NCBI RefSeq assembly: GCF_902463975.1
Contig: NZ_CABQHJ010000039.1
Span: 1 to 22,700 of the forward strand
Length of the DNA stretch: 22,700 nucleotides
Origin: Phascolarctobacterium_A sp902463975
GTDB lineage: Bacteria > Bacillota > Negativicutes > Acidaminococcales > Acidaminococcaceae
Direction: 5' to 3'
Of this stretch, positions 1 to 7,255 are shown one piece after another. The translations under genes and the position numbers were made by a program. Positions within the stretch are counted from its first letter, which is position 1; each line of letters opens with the position of its first letter. Under the pieces are notes generated by a model. That model saw nothing but the letters and a program-made list of their open reading frames with translations. It did no database searches and was not told where the DNA came from.

Positions 1-8
1 ATAAAATT

Positions 9-137
9 TTACAGGGGAAAATAAAAAAAGACTTGACTTTTGTTAGCAGGTTTTTTTGCGTTCTTGTTGATTTCCATACCTAATTTAATGCAAGCAATGC
101 ATAAGCTCAGCAAAGCAATAACTTCGAGTATATCCAT
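9..137 (-). CDS. Small hydrophobic peptide, putative holin-like / type I toxin-like, 42 aa
   Basis: A 42-codon frame starts with ATG at 137 and ends with TAA at 9. The perfect Shine-Dalgarno GGAGG (plus-strand 146-150) sits 8 nt before the start. The product begins MDILEVIALL, has one hydrophobic helix (about residues 3-20, with two cysteines), then a charged stretch (EINKNAKK) and a short tail. This layout, an acidic N-terminus, one membrane span and a lysine-rich tail in 30-45 residues, is that of the Firmicutes 'putative holin-like toxin' group and other type I toxins, which insert in the inner membrane. The leader upstream can pair with the ribosome site, as expected for a toxin kept off by RNA structure or an antisense RNA. 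The ribosome site and start are seen directly; the toxin role is inference from size, composition and leader. It could instead be an ordinary small membrane protein. Confidence 0.6.
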   Translation of the reverse strand: MDILEVIALLSLCIACIKLGMEINKNAKKPANKSQVFFYFPL

Positions 138-283
138 CAGTAACACCTCCCTCTTGTGGGATTTTCAGTGAAACTGAATTTATCACGTCAGAGGGTTAAC
201 CGCCTACCGTTATGGAAGCACCATAAGAATATTTTACCACAAGAATGAAGAGTGTACAACGAACAAGCTGTGAAGGTTTGGCG
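138..283 (-). promoter_or_regulatory. Structured leader and promoter region of the small toxin-like gene (repeat copy 1)
   Basis: Read on the minus strand, this stretch holds an extended -10 (TGGTAAAAT, plus-strand about 228-236), then a leader in which CCCTCT (plus 190-195) can pair with AGAGGG next to the Shine-Dalgarno (plus 149-154). Between them is a small hairpin, TTCAG-TTTCA-CTGAA. Pairing would partly hide the ribosome site. Bases 145-283 recur at 8752-8890 with few changes, so this is also a dispersed repeat. No gene is seen on the plus strand here; the frames that run through it are repeat shadows. Confidence 0.5.
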
Positions 284-300
284 CTGTACACTTTTTGTTT
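251..300 (+). terminator. Terminator-like hairpin on the plus strand
   Basis: AGTGTACA (251-258) pairs with TGTACACT (285-292), followed by a T-rich run CTTTTTGTTTT. The orientation is plus-strand, so it would stop a transcript running opposite to the toxin-like gene. The second copy of this repeat (8752-8890) lost the right arm. No plus-strand promoter that would feed it was recognised. Confidence 0.4.
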
Positions 301-305
301 TGCCA

Positions 306-406
306 GCAGTGCTCCCTGAAAACCGTACAAAACCGTACAACCCCTTGCAACACAAGGCTTTGGGGCTGTACGGTTTTTTTGTATGTGTACAGTATTGGGT
401 TGGCGA
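306..406 (+). repeat. CCGTACA palindromic repeat, copy A
   Basis: The core is ACCGTACA (332-339) pairing with TGTACGGT (367-374), with CCCC/GGGG extending the stem and a following T-run (374-380), so it resembles an intrinsic terminator. An extra direct copy AACCGTACA precedes it. The tail ends in GGGTTGGCGAA. Related copies lie at 7174-7250, 9990-10087 and 11953-12040. The conserved loop sequence beyond the stem suggests a mobile or amplified repeat family rather than unrelated terminators. Confidence 0.8.
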
Positions 407-428
407 AGCAAATACTATGAAAATAAAT

Positions 429-466
429 AAAAGCTTACGACGAACAGTGCGTTGTAAGCTTTTTTT
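429..466. terminator. Bidirectional terminator at the 3' end of the LysR gene
   Basis: A 13-bp stem (429-441 with 451-463, one G-T pair) encloses a 9-nt loop. T-runs follow on both strands: TTTTTTT on plus, and TTTTATTTATTTT on minus. It lies 2 nt past the LysR stop codon. Confidence 0.75.
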
Positions 467-1367
467 AATGATCCTGCATGAGGCTTGCTATATGCTGAGC
501 AATAGCAGCTATCTTGCGGTTGGTGTTATTCTTTTGCCAAAAAATGTTATAGTAAATTTCTACTGGCTCATTATCTGCTAATAATGGCAAGGTTCTGGTG
601 AAATTACTGAAATAGAATGGGGCGTCATTATTACTCGTTACCGGCAGAAAGGATTTTACCTTGTCGTCAATTACTTTGGTAAGTGCAGTGGGAATATCTC
701 TGGCGGTGAAAAAGGTGCCATGGAAGCCTAAGCATTTTGCATAATATTCCTGCTCCTGCATAACATAATCTCTGTTGGCGATAATGACACATGTCTGCTC
801 TGATAAATCACTGATATGAAGGGCTTTGATTTCAGGTGGGAAAGAATGTTTCGGTACGCAAATGCATAAATCTGCGATTTCTAAAAGCTCTCCCGCAAGA
901 AAGTTATTATCAGCTTCACGATCTTCCGTGATAAGCATATCTATTTCTTTGTTTGCAAGCATTGTCAGGAGCTGTTCATGGTCACCGTACAATAATTCCA
1001 GATGATATGTTTGACTGTTCTTGTTGAGCATATTGATAACGTTGAGCAGGCGACAGACATTATAACCTGTTTTACAGCCGATGATATAGCTCGGTACCTG
1101 GTCGGTTTCCGCAAAATGCTGCATGTTTTGCATTAAATTTTGCACGTCTCCGACTATGCGTTTACAAGGCTCGTAAAACTTTTCGCCTGCTGGTGTAAGA
1201 CTGAAATTACAATTGTTGCGGTTGATGAGCTTTACACCAAGCTCTTTTTCAAGCTGCTTTATTTGTAGAGAGAAGGATGGCTGCGAGATAAAGCATTGCT
1301 TTGCTGCTTCATTGAAGCTTTTGCAATATACTGCTGCCAGAAAATATTTCATTTGACGCAAAAGCAT
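465..1367 (-). CDS. LysR-family transcriptional regulator, 300 aa
   Basis: LysR regulators bind DNA through an N-terminal winged helix-turn-helix and sense a small molecule with a C-terminal periplasmic-binding-like domain. Residues 3-62 show the family signature: a FNEAAKQCFISQPSFSLQIKQLEKELG core, then a LTPAGEKFY end of the wing. The length of 300 is normal. The start ATG at 1367 follows AGGAGG (plus 1373-1378) at about 5 nt; a second in-frame ATG five codons in is less well placed. The gene is divergent from the TonB-dependent receptor across a 273-bp gap, the usual arrangement for a LysR protein that controls its neighbour. A T-N11-A palindrome overlaps the receptor promoter. The inducer is not evident; a metal-chelate or iron-status signal is only suggested by the neighbours. 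Confidence 0.93.
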   Translation of the reverse strand: MLLRQMKYFLAAVYCKSFNEAAKQCFISQPSFSLQIKQLEKELGVKLINRNNCNFSLTPAGEKFYEPCKRIVGDVQNLMQNMQHFAETDQVPSYIIGCKTGYNVCRLLNVINMLNKNSQTYHLELLYGDHEQLLTMLANKEIDMLITEDREADNNFLAGELLEIADLCICVPKHSFPPEIKALHISDLSEQTCVIIANRDYVMQEQEYYAKCLGFHGTFFTARDIPTALTKVIDDKVKSFLPVTSNNDAPFYFSNFTRTLPLLADNEPVEIYYNIFWQKNNTNRKIAAIAQHIASLMQDH

Positions 1368-1420
1368 AGCCTGCCTCCTGTGGTGTATATTAAAATCATC
1401 AATACGCGTATAGAATATCT

Positions 1421-1453
1421 GTATTTGCTAAATACGAAGCATCACGATATAAT
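1421..1453 (+). promoter_or_regulatory. Promoter of the TonB-receptor gene overlapped by a LysR-type operator
   Basis: The -10 is a perfect TATAAT (1448-1453), 17 bp from a -35-like TTGCTA (1425-1430). The palindrome GTATTTGCTAAATAC (1421-1435) covers the -35 and contains the T-N11-A spacing known for LysR-family boxes (T1422, A1434). A second palindrome, ATACGCGTAT, lies at 1402-1411. Binding over the -35 would suit repression by the divergent LysR protein, while the upstream palindrome could serve activation. The boxes are seen; the regulation is inferred. Confidence 0.6.
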
Positions 1454-1459
1454 GTAATA

Positions 1460-1640
1460 GTACTTGGTGCTAATATGCAAAAATTACTTAACAAATTAAT
1501 TATATCACACGCATAGTGTGTTTGCAATGAATACCAAGAGCAATGAGTTTTTGTTGTGTATGAAAGCTGATATATTGCGTAAGGGAAACAAGGATACCTT
1601 ATGTGAAATATACATTTTATATTAGGAGTGAGTATATTTT
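1460..1640 (+). promoter_or_regulatory. Long folded 5' leader of the TonB-receptor mRNA
   Basis: With transcription starting near 1460, the leader is about 180 nt. Arms CTTGGT (1463-1468)/ACCAAG (1533-1538) and TGCAAA (1476-1481)/TTTGCA (1521-1526) can pair, with CACAC/GTGTG (1506-1510/1516-1520) stacked inside. Nearer the gene, AAATATAC (1606-1613) pairs with GTATATTT (1632-1639), placing the ribosome site AGGAG (1624-1628) in an 18-nt loop right before the ATG. No known riboswitch class was recognised; in particular no B12-box-like sequence is visible. Confidence 0.45.
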
Positions 1641-3806
1641 ATGAAGAAAAGACAGATTGCTTTAGCTGCTGCTATCTGCACGGCATTGACAAGTGTAGGC
1701 TTTGTCGGTAATGCCTTTGCTGCAGAAAAAAACGATGATGATTTAATGTCATTCAATCTTGCCGAGATTGTTGTACACGGTCAACGTTACATTGCCGGTG
1801 AATTTGTCCGTGCAACATCTAATGTTGGTATTTTAGGTGAGCAGGATGCTATGAAGAGTCCTATTAGTACAACTACTATTTCGGAAAAGGCTGTAGGAAC
1901 CTTCTTGTCCTCCACCGAAGGCTTAAGCAAAACGCTGAGCCTTGTTCCTTCTGTTGTGAAAACACATGATGCAGCGGTAGACTGTGTTACCATAAGAGGC
2001 TTTGGGGATGATGGACGCAGCTTTGTCATCAATGGCATTCCCGGTATGCAGGCTATGACACGTCAATCCAGCAATTACATTGAATCTGTTGATGTTATTG
2101 AAGGACCGGCAACCGGTATCAATGGTTCTTCTATGTATAACCGTTCCGGCGGTACCATCAACATTAACAGCAAAAAGGCTTTAATGGATGAAGATACACG
2201 TAAGGTTGGCATTAAATATCATTCCAAGGGTGCTCATGAGGAATATGTAGATTTTGGCACGCGCTTAGGCGAGGATAAACGCTATGGCGTGCGTATTAAT
2301 GCCAGCAATACTAATGGCGAGCGTTCCATTGAAAACTGGAACCTGAAGCAGAAAAATATTTATATCAACCTGGATCAGGAAACGGAAAACAGCAAGACTA
2401 ACTTTATGTTTGGCTATACTGATACTGACAGCCAGGGCAGACCTTATGGTTTGTCTGTTAAAAGTTCTGGGAGTGATAAGTTTGTTGGCAATGCTTTACC
2501 GAGCGCTCCTGACGGAAAAATCAATACAAATCCATCTTGGCGTCGTGATAAAAACACTAACCTTGTTATGACCTTGAACCATGAACAGAAAATCAATGAT
2601 CATTTAAAGGCTTTCCTGAATGCAGGTCATTTTAAACAGGATTGGTATTATTATGTTGGCTTTAGCAAGACCTTGTTGAATGAAGCTGGCGATTTTAAAG
2701 CGACTTCTGACAACTGGTCTCTGCTTGAGAAACGCGATTATGCTCAAATAGGCTTGAAGGGTGATTTTAAAACCGGTGATTTGAAGCATGAATGGGTAGC
2801 AGGCGTTGACAGAATGTGGCACTATTATGGCGGTCCTAGTAACTATTCAGAAGAATCCGGCTGGACAGGCAATATTTATCATCCTAATACCAGTAGCTTT
2901 GCTCCGCCGACCTTTGCGCAAGCTAATGCCTACTACAAAGATCATGCACGTATCAGCGGCTGGTCTGTGATGGATTCTATTACCACAGGTAATGATAAAT
3001 TGAATATCCTGGTTGGCTTGAACGGTAAGTCTATCGCTAAGGATTTCTACAAACCAGACGGCTCGCATAATAAAAAAAGCGGCGATTACTATGACGTATC
3101 CCCAAGCTATGGCATCAACTACACCTTTGATCCGCGTGTAGCTGTTTATGCAAGCCATACGGAAGATTTTGTTGAAGGCGGTATTGTTGGCAACGGTTAT
3201 GCAAACCAAGGAACTACTTTAGATCCTTATAAAACAAAGCAAAACGAAATTGGCGTGAAGTTTAAAACCGGTGATTTCTTCCATAAAATCAGTTATTTTG
3301 ATATCAAGAAAGCTAATCCTGTAGATGTTTACAAAGGCGGTCTTAAATATAGGCTTGTTGATGGTGAAGCTAGACACAAAGGTTTTGAATATACAGCAAC
3401 CGGCACTTTGGCAGAAAAATGGAACCTGATTGGTGGCTTTATGCACTTGAATGCTAAACAAAAAACTGATAAAGTAGAAACCAATGGCAAGCGTCCGAAC
3501 GGTGTGCCGGAATGGAGCGCAAATTTGGGCGTAGAATATAAGGCTTCCGATGATTTCTCTGTCTTGATGCGTGGCAACTATGTAGGTTCGTCCTATGTCC
3601 TTGATGAAAAATATGGCGTTCCCAGCTACTTCACGCTGGATGCAGGCGTAAATTACAAAACTTCTCTTAACGGCACTCCTGTAACCTTAAGAGCAATGTG
3701 CTATAATGTTACCGATAAAAAGTATTGGACAACTGAAAGTGGGGCTAATAGGCTGCACTCCGGTGGTCCGAGAACCTTTATGCTCTCCGCTGAATTTGAT
3801 ATCTAA
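1641..3806 (+). CDS. TonB-dependent outer-membrane receptor (siderophore/metal-chelate type), 721 aa
   Basis: This gated outer-membrane channel takes up a metal chelate using energy passed by TonB. A signal peptide (residues 1-27, cleavage near NAFA/AEK) is followed by a TonB-box-like AEIVVHG (41-47), a plug domain at about 70-185 (VTIRGFGDDGRSFVINGIPG, then VDVIEGPATGINGSS and GGTININSKK) and a long barrel with alternating aromatic strands ending in FMLSAEFDI. The terminal residue is isoleucine rather than the usual F or W. The plug resembles catecholate/hydroxamate siderophore receptors, but the ligand cannot be fixed from sequence. AGGAG (1624-1628) is 12 nt from the ATG, longer than ideal, and lies in a hairpin loop. 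It is followed by FecCD-type transporter genes on the same strand. A TonB receptor implies an outer membrane, hence a Negativicutes-like host. Confidence 0.93.
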   Translation: MKKRQIALAAAICTALTSVGFVGNAFAAEKNDDDLMSFNLAEIVVHGQRYIAGEFVRATSNVGILGEQDAMKSPISTTTISEKAVGTFLSSTEGLSKTLSLVPSVVKTHDAAVDCVTIRGFGDDGRSFVINGIPGMQAMTRQSSNYIESVDVIEGPATGINGSSMYNRSGGTININSKKALMDEDTRKVGIKYHSKGAHEEYVDFGTRLGEDKRYGVRINASNTNGERSIENWNLKQKNIYINLDQETENSKTNFMFGYTDTDSQGRPYGLSVKSSGSDKFVGNALPSAPDGKINTNPSWRRDKNTNLVMTLNHEQKINDHLKAFLNAGHFKQDWYYYVGFSKTLLNEAGDFKATSDNWSLLEKRDYAQIGLKGDFKTGDLKHEWVAGVDRMWHYYGGPSNYSEESGWTGNIYHPNTSSFAPPTFAQANAYYKDHARISGWSVMDSITTGNDKLNILVGLNGKSIAKDFYKPDGSHNKKSGDYYDVSPSYGINYTFDPRVAVYASHTEDFVEGGIVGNGYANQGTTLDPYKTKQNEIGVKFKTGDFFHKISYFDIKKANPVDVYKGGLKYRLVDGEARHKGFEYTATGTLAEKWNLIGGFMHLNAKQKTDKVETNGKRPNGVPEWSANLGVEYKASDDFSVLMRGNYVGSSYVLDEKYGVPSYFTLDAGVNYKTSLNGTPVTLRAMCYNVTDKKYWTTESGANRLHSGGPRTFMLSAEFDI

Positions 3807-3866
3807 TTAAATTCGGTTTATATACTCAATATATTTCATACATCATACTCTCATCATTTTTAACCG

Positions 3867-3897
3867 AGTACGCTCATTAATTTTTAATGAGCGTACT
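3867..3897 (+). terminator. Perfect 14-bp hairpin between receptor and permease (attenuator or processing site)
   Basis: AGTACGCTCATTAA (3867-3880) and its exact complement (3884-3897) enclose a TTT loop. A T-run (TTTTT, 3906-3910) comes only after 8 further bases, so termination may be partial. It would let the receptor be made in excess over the ABC transporter, or protect the upstream mRNA. No separate promoter for the permease was recognised in the 122-bp gap. Confidence 0.5.
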
Positions 3898-3928
3898 TTG
3901 GTATCTTTTTGTACAGTAAGGAAATTTT

Positions 3929-4987
3929 ATGATGTTTAGCTTTTTTAAAGAAATAAACGGCGTGTGTGTGTGCGTTGCGTTGGTGCTTGTCTTAATAGCA
4001 GCTATGTTTTTGGCACTTTCTGTCGGCACGGTGCAAATACCCTTGGAGCAGATTTATGCTGTAATCATCAGTCAGCTGCAAAGCGGTACTTCGCTTGACG
4101 GCGCGCTTCAAGGCTCTGTGCATGACATTATCTGGCAGCTGCGCCTGCCGAGAATCGTTTTGGCTGCTGCCGTCGGAGCAGGATTGGCGAGCAGCGGTGT
4201 CATTATGCAGGCCATCGTTAAAAACCCCTTAGCGGATCCATATATCTTGGGCATTTCCTCCGGTGCTTCCTTGGGCGCGACGGCGGCTATCCTTTTAGGT
4301 ATAGGCGCAGGACTGGGTGAAAATTTTATTGGCCTGGCAGCCTTTGCCGGTGCCTTTGCTATTTCTCTTCTGGTATTATTTATTTCGAACCTTGGCGGAC
4401 GCAGTAACTCGGTAAAGCTTTTGCTGGCAGGTATGGCGCTCAGCGCTGTGTGCAGTGCTTTTTCAAGCTTTATAGTTTACTTTGCCAACAACAAAGAAGG
4501 CATGCAGACTATTGCCTATTGGATGATGGGCAGCTTTTCCGGGGCTAAGTGGGATAACCTGATCGTTATTGTGCCGATAGTAATCGTCGCAGTGCTGTTC
4601 TTTTGGAGCCAGAGCCGTATTTTGAATCTTATGCTTCTTGGTGATGAATCAGCGCTGACCTTGGGGACGGATTTACATGTCTACAGGCAATTTTATCTTT
4701 TAATCAGCTCGATTATTGTCGGCTTTGTTGTCTATGCTGCCGGTACTGTAGGCTTCGTTGGCTTGATAGTTCCGCATGTTATCAGAATGCTTGTAGGTAC
4801 GGATCATAAAAGGCTCGTTCCTGTAACAGCTTTAGCCGGAGCAATTTTTTTAGTTGTGGCTGATACGCTTTGCCGTATCCTGATTCCCGGCGCAGAGCTG
4901 CCGATTGGTATTCTTGTAGCAATGATTGGTGCTCCCTGCTTTGTTTATCTGATGGTAAAACGCACCTATGGCTTTGGAGGTAACTGA
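3929..4987 (+). CDS. FecCD-family ABC transporter permease, 352 aa
   Basis: This inner-membrane subunit imports iron-siderophore, heme or cobalamin-type chelates. Family landmarks are clear: RLPRIVLAAAVGAGLASSG, then MQAIVKNPLADPYILGISSG near residues 90-120, and late in the protein GTVGFVGLIVPHVIRMLVG followed by ADTLCRILIPGAELPIG. The hydrophobicity pattern fits about ten membrane segments, and the length is normal. The start ATG at 3929 follows AAGGAA (3918-3923); the next codon is also ATG. The stop is 2 nt before the ATPase start, so the two are translationally coupled. It works as a dimer with the ATPase and is fed by the binding protein encoded downstream. Confidence 0.95.
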   Translation: MMFSFFKEINGVCVCVALVLVLIAAMFLALSVGTVQIPLEQIYAVIISQLQSGTSLDGALQGSVHDIIWQLRLPRIVLAAAVGAGLASSGVIMQAIVKNPLADPYILGISSGASLGATAAILLGIGAGLGENFIGLAAFAGAFAISLLVLFISNLGGRSNSVKLLLAGMALSAVCSAFSSFIVYFANNKEGMQTIAYWMMGSFSGAKWDNLIVIVPIVIVAVLFFWSQSRILNLMLLGDESALTLGTDLHVYRQFYLLISSIIVGFVVYAAGTVGFVGLIVPHVIRMLVGTDHKRLVPVTALAGAIFLVVADTLCRILIPGAELPIGILVAMIGAPCFVYLMVKRTYGFGGN

Positions 4988-4989
4988 TT

Positions 4990-5766
4990 GTGGAAATATT
5001 AGCTGAAGCAGTCAAAATGTTTGTGGGGAAAAAGGAGATTCTGAAGGGAATTGATTTTTCTTTGCATAACAAGGAGTTTCTTGGTATTATAGGGCCGAAT
5101 GGCAGTGGCAAAAGCACCTTTTTGAAATGCGTTTATCGTGTGCAAAAGCCGACTAGCGGCGACATTTATTTTGATGGGCAGCATTTGGACGAGCTTTCTT
5201 ATCGCGAATCTGCTTTAAAGCTGGCTGTTGTTGCTCAGCATAATTTTTATAGCTTTGATTTTTCGGTTCTGGATGTTGTGCTTATGGGGCGTTCACCGCA
5301 TAAAAAAATGCTGGAGCGTGATAATCTGGAGGATTTTAAAATTGCCAGAAGCGCTTTGGCGAGAGTGGGTATGGAAAGCTTTGAAAAGCGCATGTTCTCT
5401 ACGCTGAGTGGCGGTGAGCAGCAGCGTGTTATTTTGGCAAGAGCGTTGGCGCAGCAGACGGAGTGTCTTGTTTTGGATGAGCCGACGAATCATCTGGATA
5501 TTAAATATCAGCTGGAAATAATGGATATAGTCAAGGGCTTAAATGCTACCGTTGCAGCAGCAATCCATGATTTGAATATCGCGGCTATGTATTGTGACAG
5601 GCTGATAGCAATCAAGAATGGCCTGGTGGTTGGCATGGGAACGCCTCAAGAATTATTGACAGAAGAGTTCATTTATGATATGTATAGTGTACATAGTAAG
5701 GTTGCTTACGATGCAGAATCAGGACGCATGAACATTATTTATCTGCCGAAGCATTGGAGGGAATAA
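4990..5766 (+). CDS. ABC transporter ATP-binding protein (FecE/FepC/BtuD-like), 258 aa
   Basis: It powers the adjacent FecCD permease. All ABC motifs are present: Walker A GPNGSGKST (35-43), Q-loop VVAQH (80-84), signature LSGGEQQR (139-146), Walker B LVLDEPTNHLD (160-170) and H-loop histidine (AIHDLN, 191-196). The start is a GTG at 4990, 8 nt after GGAGGT (4976-4981), which lies in the end of the permease gene. The 2-nt gap before it and the 1-nt gap after it show a tight operon. Substrate specificity is not encoded here; the chelate class follows from the permease family. Confidence 0.95.
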   Translation: MEILAEAVKMFVGKKEILKGIDFSLHNKEFLGIIGPNGSGKSTFLKCVYRVQKPTSGDIYFDGQHLDELSYRESALKLAVVAQHNFYSFDFSVLDVVLMGRSPHKKMLERDNLEDFKIARSALARVGMESFEKRMFSTLSGGEQQRVILARALAQQTECLVLDEPTNHLDIKYQLEIMDIVKGLNATVAAAIHDLNIAAMYCDRLIAIKNGLVVGMGTPQELLTEEFIYDMYSVHSKVAYDAESGRMNIIYLPKHWRE

Positions 5767-5767
5767 T

Positions 5768-6154
5768 TTGAAAAAGATTGTTATATTACGCTGCCTGCGC
5801 TCAGAAGAAAATTGTACCGGAGCGGCATGCTTTCAGGCATTTAATAATCGCAGTTCGCAGTTTGCGCGTTATGGTGACGAAGAAATCCAACTGGTGGCGT
5901 TTATGGCCTGCAATGGATGCCGTAAGCTTATCTTGGGAGATAGCAGCGGGTTAGAAGAGAAGATTGAAAGAATTTTAAGTATTAAACCTGATGTTGTTCA
6001 TGTTGGCATTTGTTGTAAGACGCGTACAGATGATAACGAATATTGTCCCGAAGTTTTAAGACTGGTTGATATTTTCCGCAATCATGGTATAGAAATTGTT
6101 TGGGGAACACATAGCGGTGCCACCCGGCATCCAAGGAAGCAACCTTATGAATAA
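5768..6154 (+). CDS. CGGC-domain-like cysteine-rich protein, 128 aa
   Basis: The protein starts MKKIVILRCLRSEENC and carries cysteines at 9, 16, 21, 48, 51, 82, 83 and 93, with the pair CNGC at 48-51 in a MACNGCRKL context. This spacing resembles the CGGC domain (a proposed metal-binding domain in anaerobes); here the motif reads CNGC. There is no signal peptide, so it is cytoplasmic. The start is TTG at 5768, 6-10 nt after GGAGGG (5757-5762). It lies one base after the ATPase and overlaps the binding-protein gene by 8 bp, so it is a true operon member. I infer a role after import, such as handling or releasing the metal, or thiol chemistry on the chelate. The function is not established for the family. 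Confidence 0.7.
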   Translation: MKKIVILRCLRSEENCTGAACFQAFNNRSSQFARYGDEEIQLVAFMACNGCRKLILGDSSGLEEKIERILSIKPDVVHVGICCKTRTDDNEYCPEVLRLVDIFRNHGIEIVWGTHSGATRHPRKQPYE

Positions 6155-7169
6155 GCGATTTACCCTGGCTTCCCTTGCTATAGTACTTGGTATTTGTGCA
6201 TTCATATTTTTTACACAGACGCAGGCGTTTAACGCTAAACGTCCCGTTGGGCACACTCAATCTGCCTATGGCGTAAGAGCTGTAAAAAATGTCAGAGTGC
6301 AGAATTATAATGCCTTGGGTGAAAATATCTCTTATTATGATAAGGTGCCGCAAAGAGTCATCGCTGTCGGTGAGCAGATTAATGAAACCTTGGTAGCCTT
6401 AGGCGTGGAGCAGAATGTTATCTGTCCGGTGCGTTATGGCAACCCCTTTTATACACCTGAACCACAGTATGCTGCAGGATATAACAAAATCAAGTTTCAG
6501 CGCAACGTTGTCCTGAATATGGAGAACGTTTTATCCATGCAGCCTGATTTGATTATTTCCGGCCAGGTGCTTTATGCAGATAAGGCGCTCAAAAGCACGG
6601 ATTTTTGGAATAAGCGTGGTATTCATACCTATGTCTCCACCAATGCCAATTCTCCTACCTCGCATAATAAAAAGGAGACCTTGGAGCAGGAATGCGATTT
6701 TATTTTGGGCTTGGGCACAATTTTTGACAAGGAAAACGAAGCAAAGAAAATTGTTGCCGATATGCAGCAGGATATCGCTGTGGTCAGAGAAAAAACGCAG
6801 AATATGCCAAAGCCTAAGGTAATGATTATCGAAATGCTGGGCAAGAACATTGTTGCCTATGATTCGACCAAGCTGGCAGGCGATATTTGCGTTAAATTAG
6901 GTGCTAATGTCCCCAGCTTTTCTTCAGGAACGATAGGCTTGGAAACCATTATCGAAGAGAATCCTGACGTGCTTTTTGTTGTGAAGAGTGGCGGTAATCC
7001 TGAGGAGGCAGCGGATTTTTTCCGTCAGCATGCTGGCCTGCAATCACTTAAGGTTGTTCGTGAAGGCAAGGTATATGGTATATCCTTGAATTATACGTAT
7101 AACAGTGCTATCAAAACAGGTGAAGGTATTAAAAAATTTGCTCATGGTATGTATCAGGAGCTGTTCTGA
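6147..7169 (+). CDS. ABC transporter substrate-binding protein (PF01497-type), 340 aa
   Basis: This is a periplasmic receptor for iron-siderophore or cobalamin-type chelates. Its N-terminus has KR then a hydrophobic segment (about 6-25) and a plausible cleavage site after TQTQA. No lipobox is seen (LGIC lacks the small residue before Cys), so it is probably soluble in the periplasm or anchored by its signal segment. Family features follow: PQRVIAVGEQINETLVALG, MQPDLIISG, a long connecting helix (EQECDFILGLG to IAVVREKTQ), then GLETIIEENPDVLFVV. I chose ATG 6147 with AAGGAAG (6133-6139) 7 nt upstream; a longer frame from 6096 would overlap the previous gene by 59 bp and spoil the signal peptide. 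It closes the operon and is followed at once by a CCGTACA repeat. Confidence 0.93.
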   Translation: MNKRFTLASLAIVLGICAFIFFTQTQAFNAKRPVGHTQSAYGVRAVKNVRVQNYNALGENISYYDKVPQRVIAVGEQINETLVALGVEQNVICPVRYGNPFYTPEPQYAAGYNKIKFQRNVVLNMENVLSMQPDLIISGQVLYADKALKSTDFWNKRGIHTYVSTNANSPTSHNKKETLEQECDFILGLGTIFDKENEAKKIVADMQQDIAVVREKTQNMPKPKVMIIEMLGKNIVAYDSTKLAGDICVKLGANVPSFSSGTIGLETIIEENPDVLFVVKSGGNPEEAADFFRQHAGLQSLKVVREGKVYGISLNYTYNSAIKTGEGIKKFAHGMYQELF

Positions 7170-7173
7170 AAGA

Positions 7174-7250
7174 TGAAACCGTACAACCCCTTGCCACACA
7201 AGGCTTTGGGACTGTACGGTTTTTGCATGTGTACGGTATTGAGTTGGCGA
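7174..7250 (+). repeat. CCGTACA palindromic repeat, copy B (terminator-like)
   Basis: AAACCGTACA (7176-7185) pairs with TGTACGGTTT (7213-7222), followed by TTTTTG. It begins 5 nt after the stop codon of the binding-protein gene and probably ends the operon transcript. The tail, GTGTACGGTATTGAGTTGGCGAA, matches copies A and C. Confidence 0.8.
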
Positions 7251-7255
7251 ATTTT

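Noticed and set aside
196..581. Opposing short frames over the left-end repeats
   Set aside because: They are built from the CCGTACA and leader repeats; similar frames appear at the second copy, which shows repeat content and not protein conservation.
1460..1640. Cobalamin riboswitch before the TonB receptor
   Set aside because: No B12-box-like sequence or the known core could be recognised; the leader structure is different.
6096..6146. Longer start for the substrate-binding protein
   Set aside because: It would overlap the CGGC-type gene by 59 bp and put 17 polar residues before the signal segment; ATG 6147 has a good ribosome site.
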